From assembly GCF_029227915.1 (NCBI RefSeq), contig NC_079883.1:22818001-22878000 (forward strand): 60,000 nt of DNA, read 5' to 3'. Shown piece after piece: positions 20,796-34,026 of this stretch (positions are counted from its first letter, which is position 1; every line of letters begins with the position of its first letter). The notes under the pieces are model-generated. The model saw only the letters and a program-made list of their open reading frames with translations, ran no database searches and was not told where the DNA came from. The DNA comes from Hydractinia symbiolongicarpus (taxonomy: Eukaryota > Cnidaria > Hydrozoa > Anthoathecata > Hydractiniidae). Made by a program: the position numbers and the translations under genes.

Positions 20796-23700
20796 TTAAA
20801 AATCAAATCCACCTCCGTCAAAACCGCCACCATCAAATCCGCCACCACCACCACCACCACCACCGTAATCTGAATGGTGATGGTGCATGCTCTCAGACAT
20901 CATACTACCCAATAGGTAACCCCCCAACAGACCACCTCCACCCGCAAGCATCATATTTCTCGTATTGTTGTTACCTTGAGGTTGCTGTTGTGGTGCTTGA
21001 GATACATACACGGGTTGACCGTACATGGGTTGTCCATACATGGGCTGCCCATACATCGGTTGCCCATATGATGGTTGTCCATAACCTTGTTGTGGGTAAT
21101 ATCCAGGTGCTGATGGAGCAGGCTGGTAGGCTGGTTGACCATGTGGAACAACGCCGGAAGGCGGAGGGGCAGTACTACCTGTTGAATGAAAAAGGTGGAC
21201 AATTACAGAAAAGGTAATCAACAACATAGAAGACAGATAAACATTGTTAACACTAATGTTGCTACTGGCACATAAAACGTCGGCAGTGTAATGTAAAACG
21301 GATCGCTTAAAGAAATCAATTTTACCGTCTAGGGCAATTTGAATCTGCAGGGAATCAAAGTGAAAGATTCCACGTCAAATCAAAACATAAGGTTGAGTAG
21401 GACAGCTGTGCTATAGAGGGCCACTTCCAACCCCTTCTTATTTTACACCTCCCCCCCGGAATTAAGTTTTAGAACTGAGTATAATGAGAGACGCTTGACC
21501 TTGGAAAAGATTTTCATTTCCCTTCCTTGACTAAAATGAGTTATCTTAAAAATTCGAAAAAGGAGGACATTGTTTTAGATGCTACAAAGTAGTAAAAAAA
21601 AACTTCAAGACACCGAGTAACAGTTCAAAAAAAACTTATATACTAAATATTATTCCAAAAATTAATATTGAAAAAATTCCTACCAGCTCCTAAGGGTTGA
21701 CTATATTCCATTGGTGAATATGCTGGAGGCGGGATATTTTCTTGTGCAGGTGCCATGGGAACTTTTTTCGATGGAGGAGCCTACATTGGAAATTAAATTG
21801 TTAAACCAGTTCAAATGTTGTACATGAACTAAAAAAATCTTGACAAATAAAACAGCCTTGACACGCAAAAATCTTCAACACACAAAAGAAAACTACTTAC
21901 AGCAGATGTTCTTGTGTTTTCCAGAATACCAACCCACTCTCTAAAAACATAACAACATAATTTTTACCACATGGTAAATACATGGTTAATTATCATCCAC
22001 CTGTAAGCAAATTGTTCTTTCGGATATTTTTAGAGACACTCCTTCAAATTTTTTATCGGCTTAAAGAAAAACAATTCATTTAATTATAAATAATCTCGAC
22101 GTAAGAGAGCAACGGGAAAAAAATTTTATGTTAAATGTTAAAGCTTTGTTGTTAATTTGGAAAGACTTGTTTCACAAATTCAAACAGTAATATTTTTTCC
22201 TTTTATTTTTCGGGAGGATGACATTGGATTGGATTCAATGAAATCGGATATCGAAATTATTCAGTCTTGCTTTGATGAATATCGCAGGCTCGACAGATTA
22301 CTTTTCGATATTCGATTCCACCACATCCAATATCTGTTTATTATCATCATACACAAATCTTTGTTTTTTTGCGAAGCAATTGAGCTTTGCGAGCGAAGCG
22401 AGCGAAGCGAAATTGTGGAGCACGTTTGCTACACGCGAGGTATACCAAGAGAATTATTGAGATTCTCAAAATTTCGATAGAAAAAAAATCATATAAAATC
22501 AGCGTAAAGAAATAGGACTGATATTTTTGCACATAAAGCTAGGGTATTTTTTTTTCTAATAAAACAAATAAGTTTGGACCGAGGGGTTAAAGTATAAGTT
22601 TAGTAAAAATTGCAATAAGTACGGCTCGTACCCCCCCACCCCCGGATTTTGACCCCCCCCCCCGTCTTTTGGTCCGGATTATACGTCCGCCGAACTTGAA
22701 CACACAAAGAGGAATATGCCGTGAACAAGAAACGGTAGTCGGCATTTTAGACACGTATATTTTACAGACCCAAAATATGCCTTATTTCTTTGTATTATAG
22801 CTAATTATGGTATAAATAATTAATTAATTACTTTGCAATTTTGCTTCTAATGCTATTATAGTTGTATTTTAATGAAATATAATAGTATTAAAACGGTTTT
22901 TTTCTTTTGAAAAAATTTATTGCTAGTCCTGTTTCTAATCGACTTTACTTGTGTATTTTAAGCTTTTTTGTTGCTGTGCTTTTTCTGGAGATTTTAGTTG
23001 GATTGGAAAGCTCCTGTGTAAGGTACCCATTCCTAAAGAAAAATTGAAGTAATTTGTACAATTAAAACGCGCCGAGCTGTGTTTTATTTTATTGTTTCTA
23101 AGAGGATGTAAGAATACAATATTATCAATTTTAATTGGTTTTATCCAAATAAAGGTAAGGCTTAATCACACGAAAGGTAGCTAGCTAGAGCTCAGTTTTG
23201 TATAAAAGAATTGAAAGTAATTTGTAGAATACATATGGAGAAGCTGTATTACTACCTAACTGATAGCCAGATATAGGAAAACCTGTAGCTAGGGCGCAGA
23301 CAAAACAAATAGCTCTGGGCGCTAGAGTCAGCTGACCAACCGTTTTTTATCATTTTTTATTTATTATATAAGTAACCTGTTTCAGTAATTAAAAAAATAT
23401 CCACTTTTGCTATCAAACCAACAGCAATGTAATTGTCAATAGGAATTAGTTTTCCGTACACCCTCCCTGAGAACAAGGTTTAAAACGACATTAAAACATT
23501 AAAACTGTCATTAAACAGAACTTCAAGGATGCCCAAGCCGCACCACGTCCTCTAAACGGCGTGGGCATCTTCGAAACTGCTTGTAATTTTAGAACAAGGG
23601 TGCTGATAAGCTGCATACGCCGTATAACGTGCAGGCGTTTTTGGGCAAGTTTACCGTTTTGCAAAAAAATTGAAGTATTCACCCGAAAAAACCTGCATAG

Positions 23701-26700
23701 ACCATAAAGTAAACTATGTGGTAGTAAAGTTCTTAAAAGAACTGTTTTTGATGGTTTTTGATAAAATTTACTTGATAAATAACTTTTAATTTTTATTAAC
23801 TTCTTTCTCTTAAAGCATCTTTTTCCAACTATCGTCCACAAGGTATGTTACAAGGAATTGAATTTTGAAAATGCTCCAGGCAAGTTCGGGAAAGTGCGGG
23901 CGGTTTTGGAAGACAATCACTAATTTAAGTTGCCCGAAAAAGTTGCCCGAACTCGCCCTTATATATGTGGCTGTTTGCAGCTTATTGACACCCTCTTATT
24001 TTAGAATTCTCAGGAATAATAGACCAAGAGAAATTACATCACAGTTTTTTGTTCACCACCCACGTGTGTTTAAGAACAACCCACATAACAAAGTTCATTA
24101 TTTTTTAAATTATTTGTGTAAAAATTACTATTTCATTCACGATAAACCATTTGTCAGTCATTTTATTCGCCCAACAAAGAATCCTATCCAAGGTGCTTTT
24201 CTATTAGTGCTGAATTTAATAATTGACATGGTTCAGCATAGTTTTTAAAAGGGTCTGATTGCAAAATATGATTGCCAAAGTTCAGCACTTGTAATATTTG
24301 TGTATTTGTGTACTCAGCTTCTAAAACACACACAAGAGACATAATTTCCTCTGGGTGATTACATTAATGTTGGTTGAAAAAAACCCGAATGATGAGAAGC
24401 ATATGTTTTTAAATGGGTCTAGGACAATAAACTTATTTAATTTCCCTTGGCCTTGCATCAATCAAATTTTGAAAAAATAAACACTTCTAAAATTGTTTTG
24501 TCAGATTTGGAAACTGTTGGTATGGTTGGAACTTTGCGTATAAAATTAGTAAAGTTGCCAAATTGTTTAGTTTTTTTCTTTTATACTTTTCCGAATTAAC
24601 CTTAATTATTTATAAGATGAAAAACAGTGCTTTTAATTCCATTGACTTGGCCATCCCTTAAAGGCACTGGAAGCTTCACTATATGAAAATGTTTTCTTTT
24701 TCTTTTAGATTGTGTACAATGGGAGTGAGTGATGTAATCTTCTAATACGTGTGGTGAAAAGAAGGCGAATCCGTTATTGTTTTTCTGCCCAAATTTGAAG
24801 CTATTTAATAAATCTTGATAAAGTTAAAAAACTGTTTTGATTTGTTTGTTTTTGTTTTAATTGTTTCCCGTGAGTTTTCGAAATTCGTTCCAGCAGATTC
24901 TGTGGCTTCTACTGCCGGTATTTTTACGTGAAAAAAATACTGTTTTGTTGTGAGGTCATTTACGAAATCGTTAACGTTAGGACCAACTTCTGCGGGTAGT
25001 ACAACTCGATGTATCACATATCTTTCGGAATACTGCTAAAAGTGTAATTTTGTATTGCGCTCTTTACTTTTACCATTCTGTGGGAAAAGGCGGTACAAAA
25101 TTTTAACACGCGTTATTCGTTTTTGTTAGTTTCGCGTAATCTAATTTTCTCGCACATTTCGAAAAGAATATCCCACGCACATCAAATACTCGCGCAGTCT
25201 ATTCGCAAAAAAACTGTTTTTGAGCAACGAATTGTTCCGCAGAGCGTTCATTTTCCTACCTCCTCCCCAGGGTTCTTCTATATGATATTCAATTTTGATG
25301 TATTTCGGAAGATGTTAGCGCCAATTAAACAAGAAGCGCTAGGGACAAAGTATTGGATAGTTTAATTTTGCTTGCAACTTGCGAAATGCTTCGCAACCTT
25401 TTTTTTAATTTCTAGGTTTGAGTTCAACAGGATAAATCTCCTTTCACTATTATATTATAAGATTATAAATGCAAAATATTATCACATGCCAAAGATTATC
25501 AACTGCAAAAGATTATCAAATGCATTAAATGCATACGTGTTGTTTCATAACGAAGCACAAGAAAAGACTAGAAACAAACCTGCATTCACTTTCTGATGGT
25601 GCAAGAAAGATGTGTGTTTTGTGCTTTCCAACTATAGCAAATAGTGCTTCAACATCACCTCGTCCTTTTGGCAAATTTATGGTTCCACCACAATCAAATC
25701 CAACATCAATTCTTTTACAATCTAGACGCATGTTTATTCTCAGTTCAGCAGTAGCGTTTGTTGTTTTCTCGTATATAGACAGCTCCCCATCTCGATATAA
25801 AACACAATGTCTTTGTTTCCAGTCTTTCCAAAAAATTCCACCTCCTGAAAAAAAGAAGACAAAGTAAATAAAGAGAGTGTTAAAGACGTTTTTCTTGACA
25901 CATGATTCAAAGTTTTTAATCTTTTAGTACTCTTTAAATTCTTTATGAACCACCACAAGAAATAAACCTGTGAGCCTTAAATTAGCCAAAAAAAGAAACA
26001 ATTTACTAAAGCAAAGTTTCATCCTAGATTTAAATATTTCAGTATAATCTTTGTTGGAGCAACAAGGGAGTTAAATAATATAGAACAAACAAAATGATTG
26101 TGGAATTGTGTGTATTTGATCTGAAATTATTATGCAACTGCTGGAGCAATTAAATTATGACATTAAAAAAATTGTAGGATTATAGTTATTGCAGTTTAAT
26201 AAAAAGTTAAAATAGAAAAATTCCTCTCTTAAAACTTTTATTTTTTTATTGTTATAATGGTTATAAGAGAGGAATACAATTTTATAAATTATAAGAGAAA
26301 AATAAACAACTTTTACTCCCAAAATATTAAAAATAGTCCAAAAAACTTAAGCCTCTAAGCAAACTTTAGGTTGTTTATAAAAAAAAAATACCTAAATATT
26401 TTTATTCTTTATTTTCTAAAAGCACTTGAAAAATCCTTTCTTTGACATGCCTTATAAAAACACAGCCACTCAAAAAAAATGGATGTTTAGAATTAGCAAT
26501 AGTGATGACGCTGGACCAATTTAAATGCATATCGTGAGAGTGGTATAATATACTTGCCCTCTCCTGCTAAACAAAAAGACACACAATTTCAAAAACACAT
26601 GATGTATGTATATATAACAATTACCTTGTTTTTCTAACCATCCACTTTTTAATGTACCCATTCTACTTATATTTATTTTCTAAAAGCACTTGAAAAATCC

Positions 26701-26925
26701 TTTCTTTGACATTCCTTATAAAAACACAGCCACTCAAAAAAAATGGATGTTTAGAATTAGCAATAGTGATGACGCTGGACCAATTTAAATGCATATCGTG
26801 AGAGTGGTATAATATACTTGCCCTCTCCTGCTAAACAAAAAGACACACAATTTCAAAAACACATGATGTATGTATATATAACAATTACCTTGTTTTTCTA
26901 ACCATCCACTTTTTAATGTACCCAT
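20796..26925 (-). CDS. plekhb2-like: PH-domain protein of evectin/PLEKHB2 architecture
   Basis: Five exons on the minus strand: 26889-26925, 25580-25844, 21901-21940, 21684-21780 and 20796-21178. They sum to 822 bp, giving 273 aa and ending in TAA. Residues about 4-114 form a PH domain: it opens KSGWLEKQ, has FWKDWKQRHCVLYRDGELSIYE in beta1-beta3, and ends with the conserved Trp helix REWVGILE. Next come a proline-rich stretch with a PPPAY motif, tandem GYGQP/MYGQP repeats and a hydrophobic Gly-rich segment (LAGGGGLLGGYLLGSMM). The order PH, Pro/Tyr-rich, hydrophobic tail matches evectins, which bind phosphatidylserine at recycling endosomes. Unlike them, it continues into HHHH and a GGGFD-repeat tail. 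Exon 2 ends at an unusual GTTTGT donor. The family call is from architecture and the KSGWL opening. Confidence 0.85.
22631..22663 (-). repeat. Poly-C/poly-G tract, potential G-quadruplex
   Basis: Long C runs (7, 5 and about 11) on the plus strand give dense G runs on the minus strand, which is the transcribed-sense strand of the PH gene whose second intron contains it. It meets the simple four-G-run quadruplex rule. Confidence 0.6.
23586..24010. mobile_element. Foldback element (copy 1) in the PH-gene intron
   Basis: The left end (ATTTTAGAACAAGGGTGCTG then ATAAGCTGCA) is an imperfect inverted copy of the right end (TGCAGCTTATTGACACCCTC then TTATTTTAGAATTC). The interior contains GGGCAAGTT/CTCGCCC motifs and an AGTTCTTAAAAGAACTG segment. 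The same components in inverted order occur at 35785-36264, so this is a dispersed family. No convincing protein is encoded. Confidence 0.6.
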
Positions 26926-26931
26926 TCTACT
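26409..26931. repeat. 264-bp tandem duplication containing coding exon 1 of the PH gene
   Basis: Two head-to-tail copies, about 26409-26667 and 26673-26931, differ at essentially one base (GACATGCC versus GACATTCC). Each contains the complete first coding exon (MGTLKSGWLEKQ plus one base and a GTAATT donor), at 26625-26661 and 26889-26925. Only the right-hand copy is preceded, in minus-strand order, by a good acceptor-like CTTCCTCAG. It is therefore probably the ancestral exon, and the left copy a redundant alternative start. Confidence 0.85.
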
Positions 26932-28260
26932 GAGGAAGATGTTGAGCTGGCTAATATTTTTTATATATTGACTAAAATATATATACTATATTAAAATAAA
27001 TATAAAGCAGCAGCACCTAAATAATATGAAGAAAAAATAATTCACCACCAGATGGTCACAACCTTATAATAAACTATACACGTTATTATAAGACATGCTT
27101 TGAGCAGAAGATAAAAAACTATAAAGGGAATTTTAAATAGAGAAGCTCATTTAATTAAAACCGTAATATCTGTCTTATTAACCTTTGAGGAAGTTGAAAG
27201 TTCAAAAGGAAATTTAATGACGTGAACTTTAAACTTGGGGGAAAACCAAACGATTGTATAAATATGAAAGATTAACAATAAATTATATAAACATAAAAAA
27301 GTTTGATTTTGTTTAATTAAAAAGCACATTAACAATTAAATTTGATGACTTCAGCAAATTCTCAAAAAAAAAAACATTACACAAGATAAATGGTTTAAAT
27401 TAGGGGGAAGACAATTTTTTTTAGAAATTAAACAGCTTATTGTTCAGATTAAAAAAAGAATGAGTCGAGGTTGCTACAAAAATTGTAAACAAATCACAAA
27501 ACCAGAGTAAAAATAAAGGATTATAAGTCAAGATGAACACATGTCATTGTGTTAAAGCTTTAGTGTCTTTAACATTACATATACATCATGCTTAATAGAA
27601 GAGCTTAAGTATGCTTTAAAAACCTAGCAGTGTCATTTTAAACCAGTATATTTTGTGCTGCAGGCAGATGATTCAACCCTTCCTGTTTAACTTTCGTCCA
27701 TAACTTTTTATCCGCTTATGGTTATATTCTGTTACTTTTGGCTTAAATTTCATTTAACTGTCACCACGGCAACCAATTTTTGAGTTGAGTGAAATTTTCC
27801 AGTTTCTTTGAAAAATTTTTTTTCTCGGTTTTATCTTTTGTTATGTTTTATAAGCTTTAGGGGACTCCGTGGTATGTGATGATACATTATTTTTTTATTT
27901 GTTACATTAGTCCAGGGAAGTCAAATTTGAGGAGGCTTGAGAACTTTTCTTAAGAACTTTCAAGCTTTTTTAAGAAGAAGACAGTATTTTATATAAAAAA
28001 GAGAAGATTTCAGGAGATAGTTATATTTTTTCTAAAAAATTTAGAATATTTGAGGATATTTGAAAGGTTAAGCCACAAGGGAAGAAGAAATGCATTTAGA
28101 AATATAGAATGTAATGGTTTTGCAAAAGGAAAAATTGAGGAGAATTAAGGAGAAGTTGTTAAAAGTCTACTTTTAAAGAATATTTGAAGACTTTTGAGGA
28201 GATTTTAAAATTGAGGGGAGTTGAGGAGTTTTAAGGAATCAATTACACAAATACTTTATA
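26932..28260. other. Non-coding stretch upstream of the PH gene
   Basis: Strongly AT-rich with no supportable exon; it should contain the promoter and any 5' untranslated exon of the PH gene. A run of variants of GAGGAGxTTTTxAGxA around 27930-28240 looks like degenerate simple-sequence repeat. No promoter motif is convincing enough to mark. Confidence 0.4.
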
Positions 28261-31200
28261 AATCATCATCATCATCATCATTCTTGGCTTAACGTTCGTT
28301 TTCCATGCTAGCATGGGTTAGACGGGGTATATTAATGACCCTCTTCCAATCTGATCTAGACTGTGTTAGATCTAAACTCAACTTCCTCTGTATCAAGTCT
28401 GTCCTTATAACCTCCTGCCAAGTCTTTCTTGGTCTGCCTCTGGGCTTTGCCCCAGGAACTATCAAGTTTCTACACTTTCTTACCCAATTATCCCCCTCCA
28501 TTCTTTCCAAGTGGCCCAGCCAATTCAATCTTCTTATCTGGATAACATCTTTAATTCTACGGAGACTTAGCCTGCTTCTTAGCTCATCTGAACTCTTTCT
28601 GTCTCTCAGACTGGCGTTACACATCCACCTAACCATTCTCATATCATTCCTTAATAAACGGTCAAGATCTTCCTGCTTCACTGCCCATGTCTCACTACCG
28701 TACAACACAACACTTCTTACACAGGCCTCAAACAACCTACCTTTTAACTCAATTGACAAGACTATGCTAGTCAACAAAGGAAGTAACTCTCTGAACTTTT
28801 TCCAAGCAGAATATATCCTGCAAGTAACACTTCTTCCAACACCCCCTTCACTGCCCAACATATCACCTAAGTAACAGAAGTTCTCAGCTATCTCTAACGA
28901 GCCACTGTTGTACATCATTGAAGCTGGAAATACTTCATTCTCTATAATCTCACCTTTGCAATGCTTGCATACAAACTGAATATCAGCTCTTAACCTTCCA
29001 CCAATACTATTGCACTTCCCCAATGCTTGCAAGTCTGTCAAAAAATTGAGTTACTACCAACCCCTTTCCTAACTACAAGGTCACACTTGGCTGCAATGCT
29101 ACTAATCATGACTTTTGACTTTGCTGTGTTCACCCTTAGCCCTTTCTCTTCTAGTCCTTTCTTCCACTTCTCAAACTTTTCAACTAATTCTTCCATCGAC
29201 TCTGCTATGAGAACCAAATCATCTGCATACAATAACTCCCATGGACAACCTGTTCTGAACTCCATCGACAGCGCTTCTAAGACTAGAACAAACAACAAAG
29301 GACTAAGTACAGAACACTGATGTGTACACTAAATTCATCACTAAGTGAATCGGTAATCCTGACACGACTTCTAGCATTGCTGTACATAGACTTTACTATC
29401 GTAACTAGCCACTCATCCACACCTAATTTTCTCATAGCCCACCAAATAACTTTACGTGGCACTCTATCAAAAGCTTTCTCTAAATCTACAAATGCAAAAT
29501 AGAGATTCTTTCTCTTTCCTAAATGCTTTTCCTGAAGCTGTCTGAGTAAAAATATTGCATCTGTAGTGCCACGCCCTGGAACAAAACCAAATTGCATCTT
29601 ATCTATATCAATTCGTTCTCTAAGTAACTTATCAATCATTCTTTCAATAACTTTCATTACTTGATCAACCAACTTCAAACCTCTATAGTTACCTCTTTCT
29701 AATGCATCACCTTGCCCTTGAAACAATTCACTATTACACTCGACTGCCACTCACTCGGAATATAGCACCATCCTTTGTAATCTGATTAGCAAGACTCATA
29801 ATAAGCTCAACTCCAATATATCCAGATGCTTTTACCATCTCTGCAACAATACCTGATACTCCTGCAGCCTTGCCAATCTTCAATTTCCTAATAGCCTCCG
29901 CTATCCCTTCTGTCTTGATCTGCATAGCTGGGCCTTCTACAACATTATCATCAGACAAATTATCCTCGTCCCCCTCAAACTCAGTGTTAAGCAACCCCTG
30001 TAACAATTCTTCCAAGCTACCCTTTTCTCCTTCTCTGTGCTAGCCCAAACTCCTTCATTATTACGTATACACTTCTCACCTACAACATCTTGATTAGTCT
30101 TCTTCATTTTCTTTGCTATCTTGAATACCTCACTGCGCTGGTCCTCCCTTCTTAACACATCTGCAAATCTGTTTCTCCCTGCTTCTGATTTTGCCTTATA
30201 CACTGCTGTACGAGCACGACCCTTAGCTTCTAAGTAAATATTTTTACTACCACCTGACTTCATAGATAGATAGATAATTTATTTGTTAAAGAAGGTTAGT
30301 TACAATGGCAGTTAAAAAACTGATGTGGACCTCCTGAAAATATAAAATTTAAAACAATACATTATATGTACAAATACATGAAATTAAATAAACTTTACAT
30401 AAAACTCTACAGTTTAATAATACTCATAAGCATCATCTAGTGCTTTACCAGAAATAAAGGTTTGAAACTGAATTTGATTCAAAATTGAAACGTCTTTTGT
30501 TAGGTTTAGTTTGAAGGTTTCATACAATTTCCGTTTTATATCATCTGCTAGATTGTTCCACAATACCAAGGCTCTATAAGGAAATGATGTTTTACATCAA
30601 ATAGTTCTAAATTGTGGCTGTTTGATGAGCATATTTTTTCGAGTACAGCGAGTGGTTGATCGTTTTTCAACTAGAGATGATAAAGGAGATGGTGGCAATT
30701 TGTTGTAAATGTTTATGTTAAACACGCAACATGTCTCTTGTAGTACCAGCTAACTTGTTTCCGGTTAAATGTTTTAAGAACAGTTTCATCGCTCACATTC
30801 CTTTTGATTCTACCGATGAACCTGGCAGCTTTTAAATGAATACTTTCTATTGGTTTCATAAGCGTAGACGAAGTGTTACCCCAAACACTTATACCATACA
30901 GCACAGATGGAAGTATTCCACCAAAATAAATCGATTTTAAATCACCAGGTTCCATAAACCTCATTGAGTATAGCTTCTTTACCTTTGATTGAAAATCTTT
31001 ACATAATTTATGTACCTGGTCATTCCAAGACAGTTTATTGTCATTCCAAGACAGTTTATTGTCAATGATAAGACCAAGACATTTTGTGGAGCTGGTAACA
31101 CTAATTGTATTTACATTCAATTTAAAATGTGGATATGGACTGATGAACTGTTTACGAAACATAAACATAATTTCTGTTTTACCTGCATGAATATTGAAGC

Positions 31201-33800
31201 CGTTCAGAGAAGCCCACTTGCTAACTTGATTTAATACTCTTTGGATTTCAAAAAAAGCTTGTTCACAGTACTGTATCTGATCAGCACCAAATGCTTTATC
31301 TGCTTTGACGCTGTTTTTAAATGATTTTTCATACAACTCATAGGAACAATCGATGGTGTCAATACATGGAGTTACTCTATATATATGTGCTGTATGCTAT
31401 GGTCAGGTGAAAAGTTGCCATTTAACCTCTTGCCAACAGTTGCAAAGTGATGATTAAGTAAATTTGCCTTGGCTTGGTCATCTGAAATTATTCCAAGTTG
31501 TTCATCTTTTAAAGTAGCAATTCCACAATTTCATCTCTTACCCTGAAAATCATTTACAGTTTTCCAGAATGACTTACTACTTGATACACCATTAAACTTT
31601 TCTTTCCAATAATCCTTTTCTGCAAGACGAACAAGGTTTGTACATTTGTTCTTCAACTTCTTATATGCCTTCCATTCTGTTGAGCCTTTTGATGTTTTAC
31701 AAACTTTTAAAAGCAATTTGTGTCTGTTGTTTAGTTCTTTTCGTATTTCACCATTATCCATGGTTTTGAATTCTGTCTCACCCTAACTTTTCTGACAGTT
31801 ACATGTTTTGTTACAATCGATTTATAGAGGTGTTCCCAACACCAAAGTAAATCATCAACATCATCGAAAATAGAACAAATCTGCCAAGGAACATTCTCAA
31901 AATCTTTTATTAATTTCGATTCATCAAGGCATTTTGACACTTTGATGAATTTTGGTGTTTGCTTTGGTTTTTTAAAATTAAGTGATGTATACACCAAATG
32001 ATGGTCACAGATACATGGATCGTAACATCCAGTCAGAGAAATATGAGATTTGCTGAAAAGTTGCGTTGTTATAATGAGATCTATTAGACTGCTTGATGTA
32101 TCTGTTATAATGGTTGGTTGTTTAATTAAGTTCACCAAATTAAAACTATACAAGGACTTTGCAGAACTGTTAGTTACCGCATTGTCAGTTTTGTTTAAGT
32201 AAGGCAAGTCATAGTTGAAATCTCCTAAAATAACCATGTTTTTACGTTTTGGACACACTGATTTCAATATTGGGACCCATTTATTTAAGAATTTCTTTTC
32301 ACTTGGAGGTCGATAAATACAAGCTACTAATGCCTGTTGAGAATTCACAAAAACATTTAACCAGATGGATTCAATATTTACAATTTTATCATCAAGTCTG
32401 ATTCTGATACATTTAAATCATTAGAAATGTACATTAGACAACCTCCCCAGTGGTCTTTGCCGTTGTTCCGATCCTTGTGGTATATTTTATATCCTTCTAT
32501 TGAGATTTCCAAATCACATATTTCCGTTGATAAATGTGTCTCAGTTATGGCAAGGATGTCAAAGTTAACTTCATTTAATAAAATTGCTGGTTCATGAAGC
32601 TTTCTTCACAGTCCATTTATATTTACATGACCAATAACTAAACCATTGGAACCAGAAAGGTTTCCAAACAGTTGATCATGAACAATAACCATGTTAGGAT
32701 ACCAGTTTTTAAAGTAGATAAGTGTTTGTGATTAATGTTCTTCTTTGTAAGATCCACATCCATTACAAAATTCAAGCTGGTAAGACTGATAATTTGCACC
32801 AACTTTGGCTGTGTCAACACTTTCACAGCAAGTGGTTAGCTGTTAGGACTGCAATAACTGGATTTAGCAGCCTTAACTGTTCACTTTGTCTACATATCAT
32901 TATATACCCTTAAGCTCGGGGACCTAGAAATAGTGTGTGTGCTTTTTATCTGTATTTTATTCCACTCTTTCCAAAGTTTCCTCTTTTCCTTTATACACTG
33001 GTCAACCTGATTATTCCACCCCCAGGTCTGTCTATGTCTAGCTGGTCCTTTCGTCCACTCCTAGGTATCATCAGAAGCTTCTAGACGGCAATTCTTCAAA
33101 GTATTCTAAGTACTTTCAACATTGTCACTATCACAATGACCATTGTGGGCTAATGCTGAACTTTTGCACTAAATTGTCTTGCTACAATCTCTTCCTTCAG
33201 CTTCCAGACTTTACGACGGGGCCTATACTTTCCCTTGGCTTCTTTAACACTTCAATATAATATCACAAACCACCAACCTATGCTGGGAAACACACTCTTC
33301 CCCCGATATAACTTTCACGTCCTTCACCACTTTCTTGTCTGACTTTCTAACCAGAAAATAATCTATGTGTGTCTTACAGCCACCTGATTCATATCTTATC
33401 AGCCTACTCTGTCTCTTACTGAATGATGTATTGCAAACCACCATGTCCGTTGCTATTCCAAACTCAAGCAATCTCTCCCTTTCCTTATTTCTGCTCCCAA
33501 ATCCATAGCCTCCATGCACACCTCTATAACCTTCAGATGACTTCCCAACATGACCATTAAAGTCGACACCCACCATAACAATTTCAGTGTGTATAAACTT
33601 TGATGTGACTGCTATTAACTCATCTAAAACTGATCTTTATCTTCCTCACTGAGCCCACACTGTGGAGCATAAACTCACAGAAAAGTGACAATCCTATTAC
33701 CTATCAAAAACTTTATCACTATAATACGACTATTAACACGCATAACATCTAGGTGGATCCAATTAGGACCCACTCTCTACCAGACAACTCTGTTCATCAT
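28261..33800 (-). mobile_element. Decayed APE-type LINE, RTE-like, split by a second LINE
   Basis: On the minus strand, 33244-33800 encodes the end of an apurinic-type endonuclease (VGVDFNGHVG, then CVSQHRLVV). The linker resumes after an insertion at about 30262, and a reverse transcriptase follows to 28289 with FVPGRGTTDA, FVDLEKAFDRVPR and the catalytic YADD box (LLYADDLVLI). The 3' end carries a short (ATG)n tail at 28261-28282. Stops lie in the endonuclease, a frameshift at about 29300 removes the segment before SVLSPLLF, and there is another frame change at about 29040. It is therefore inactive and also 5'-truncated near 33800. The RTE assignment rests on the microsatellite tail and overall protein style. 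Confidence 0.85.
30263..32950 (-). mobile_element. Nested LINE lacking the reverse-transcriptase core
   Basis: This lies inside the older LINE, on the same strand. From right to left it encodes an endonuclease N-part (LAITETHLS, then DRNNGKDHWGGCL, about 32400-32560) and its C-part (IYRPPS, ILGDFNYDL, CDHHLVY, 31731-32348). A linker follows (31531-31761), then a reverse-transcriptase C-terminal and thumb region (GKTEIMF, KCLGLIID, 30713-31336). Translation passes directly from KAFGADQIQ to the thumb, so the fingers and palm containing the YxDD box are missing. A 21-bp direct duplication near 31018-31060 repeats NKLSWND. The 3' end has a TAGA-type tail at 30263-30277. The 5' boundary is placed only approximately. 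Confidence 0.8.
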
Positions 33801-34026
33801 TTTCATCATTTCTTTATTTAACAAAATCTTTTTCCTGTAGCTATGGGGTGTTTTCTTTATTAACAAAGTGTGTGACAAAGGGCATAGTTTGCAAAATAGT
33901 CTGACTTTGCAAAATACACTTGAACTGGATTAATAAATATGGGTCCTGTAGTTGAAATTGAGGGCTTTGTTATCTTTTGCTATTTGTATTTCTATATGCA
34001 TTTAGTCATAATTTGATCAGAGGCTA

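Noticed and set aside
20648-21217. Long plus-strand open frame opposite the PH gene
   Set aside because: It is the antisense shadow of the Gly/Tyr-rich last exon; the minus strand has matching splice sites and phase with four other exons.
23491-24248. Open frames of 116 and 127 residues on opposite strands
   Set aside because: They fall across the foldback element and have no domain or splice context.
26560-26575. Possible 13-nt microexon between PH-gene exons 1 and 2 (acceptor TTTAG, donor GTATAT)
   Set aside because: Including it would shift the frame; direct joining of exon 1 to 25844 gives a continuous PH domain.
28305-28874. Plus-strand frame of 189 residues
   Set aside because: It is the antisense of the decayed LINE reverse-transcriptase C-terminal region, which has clear motifs on the minus strand.
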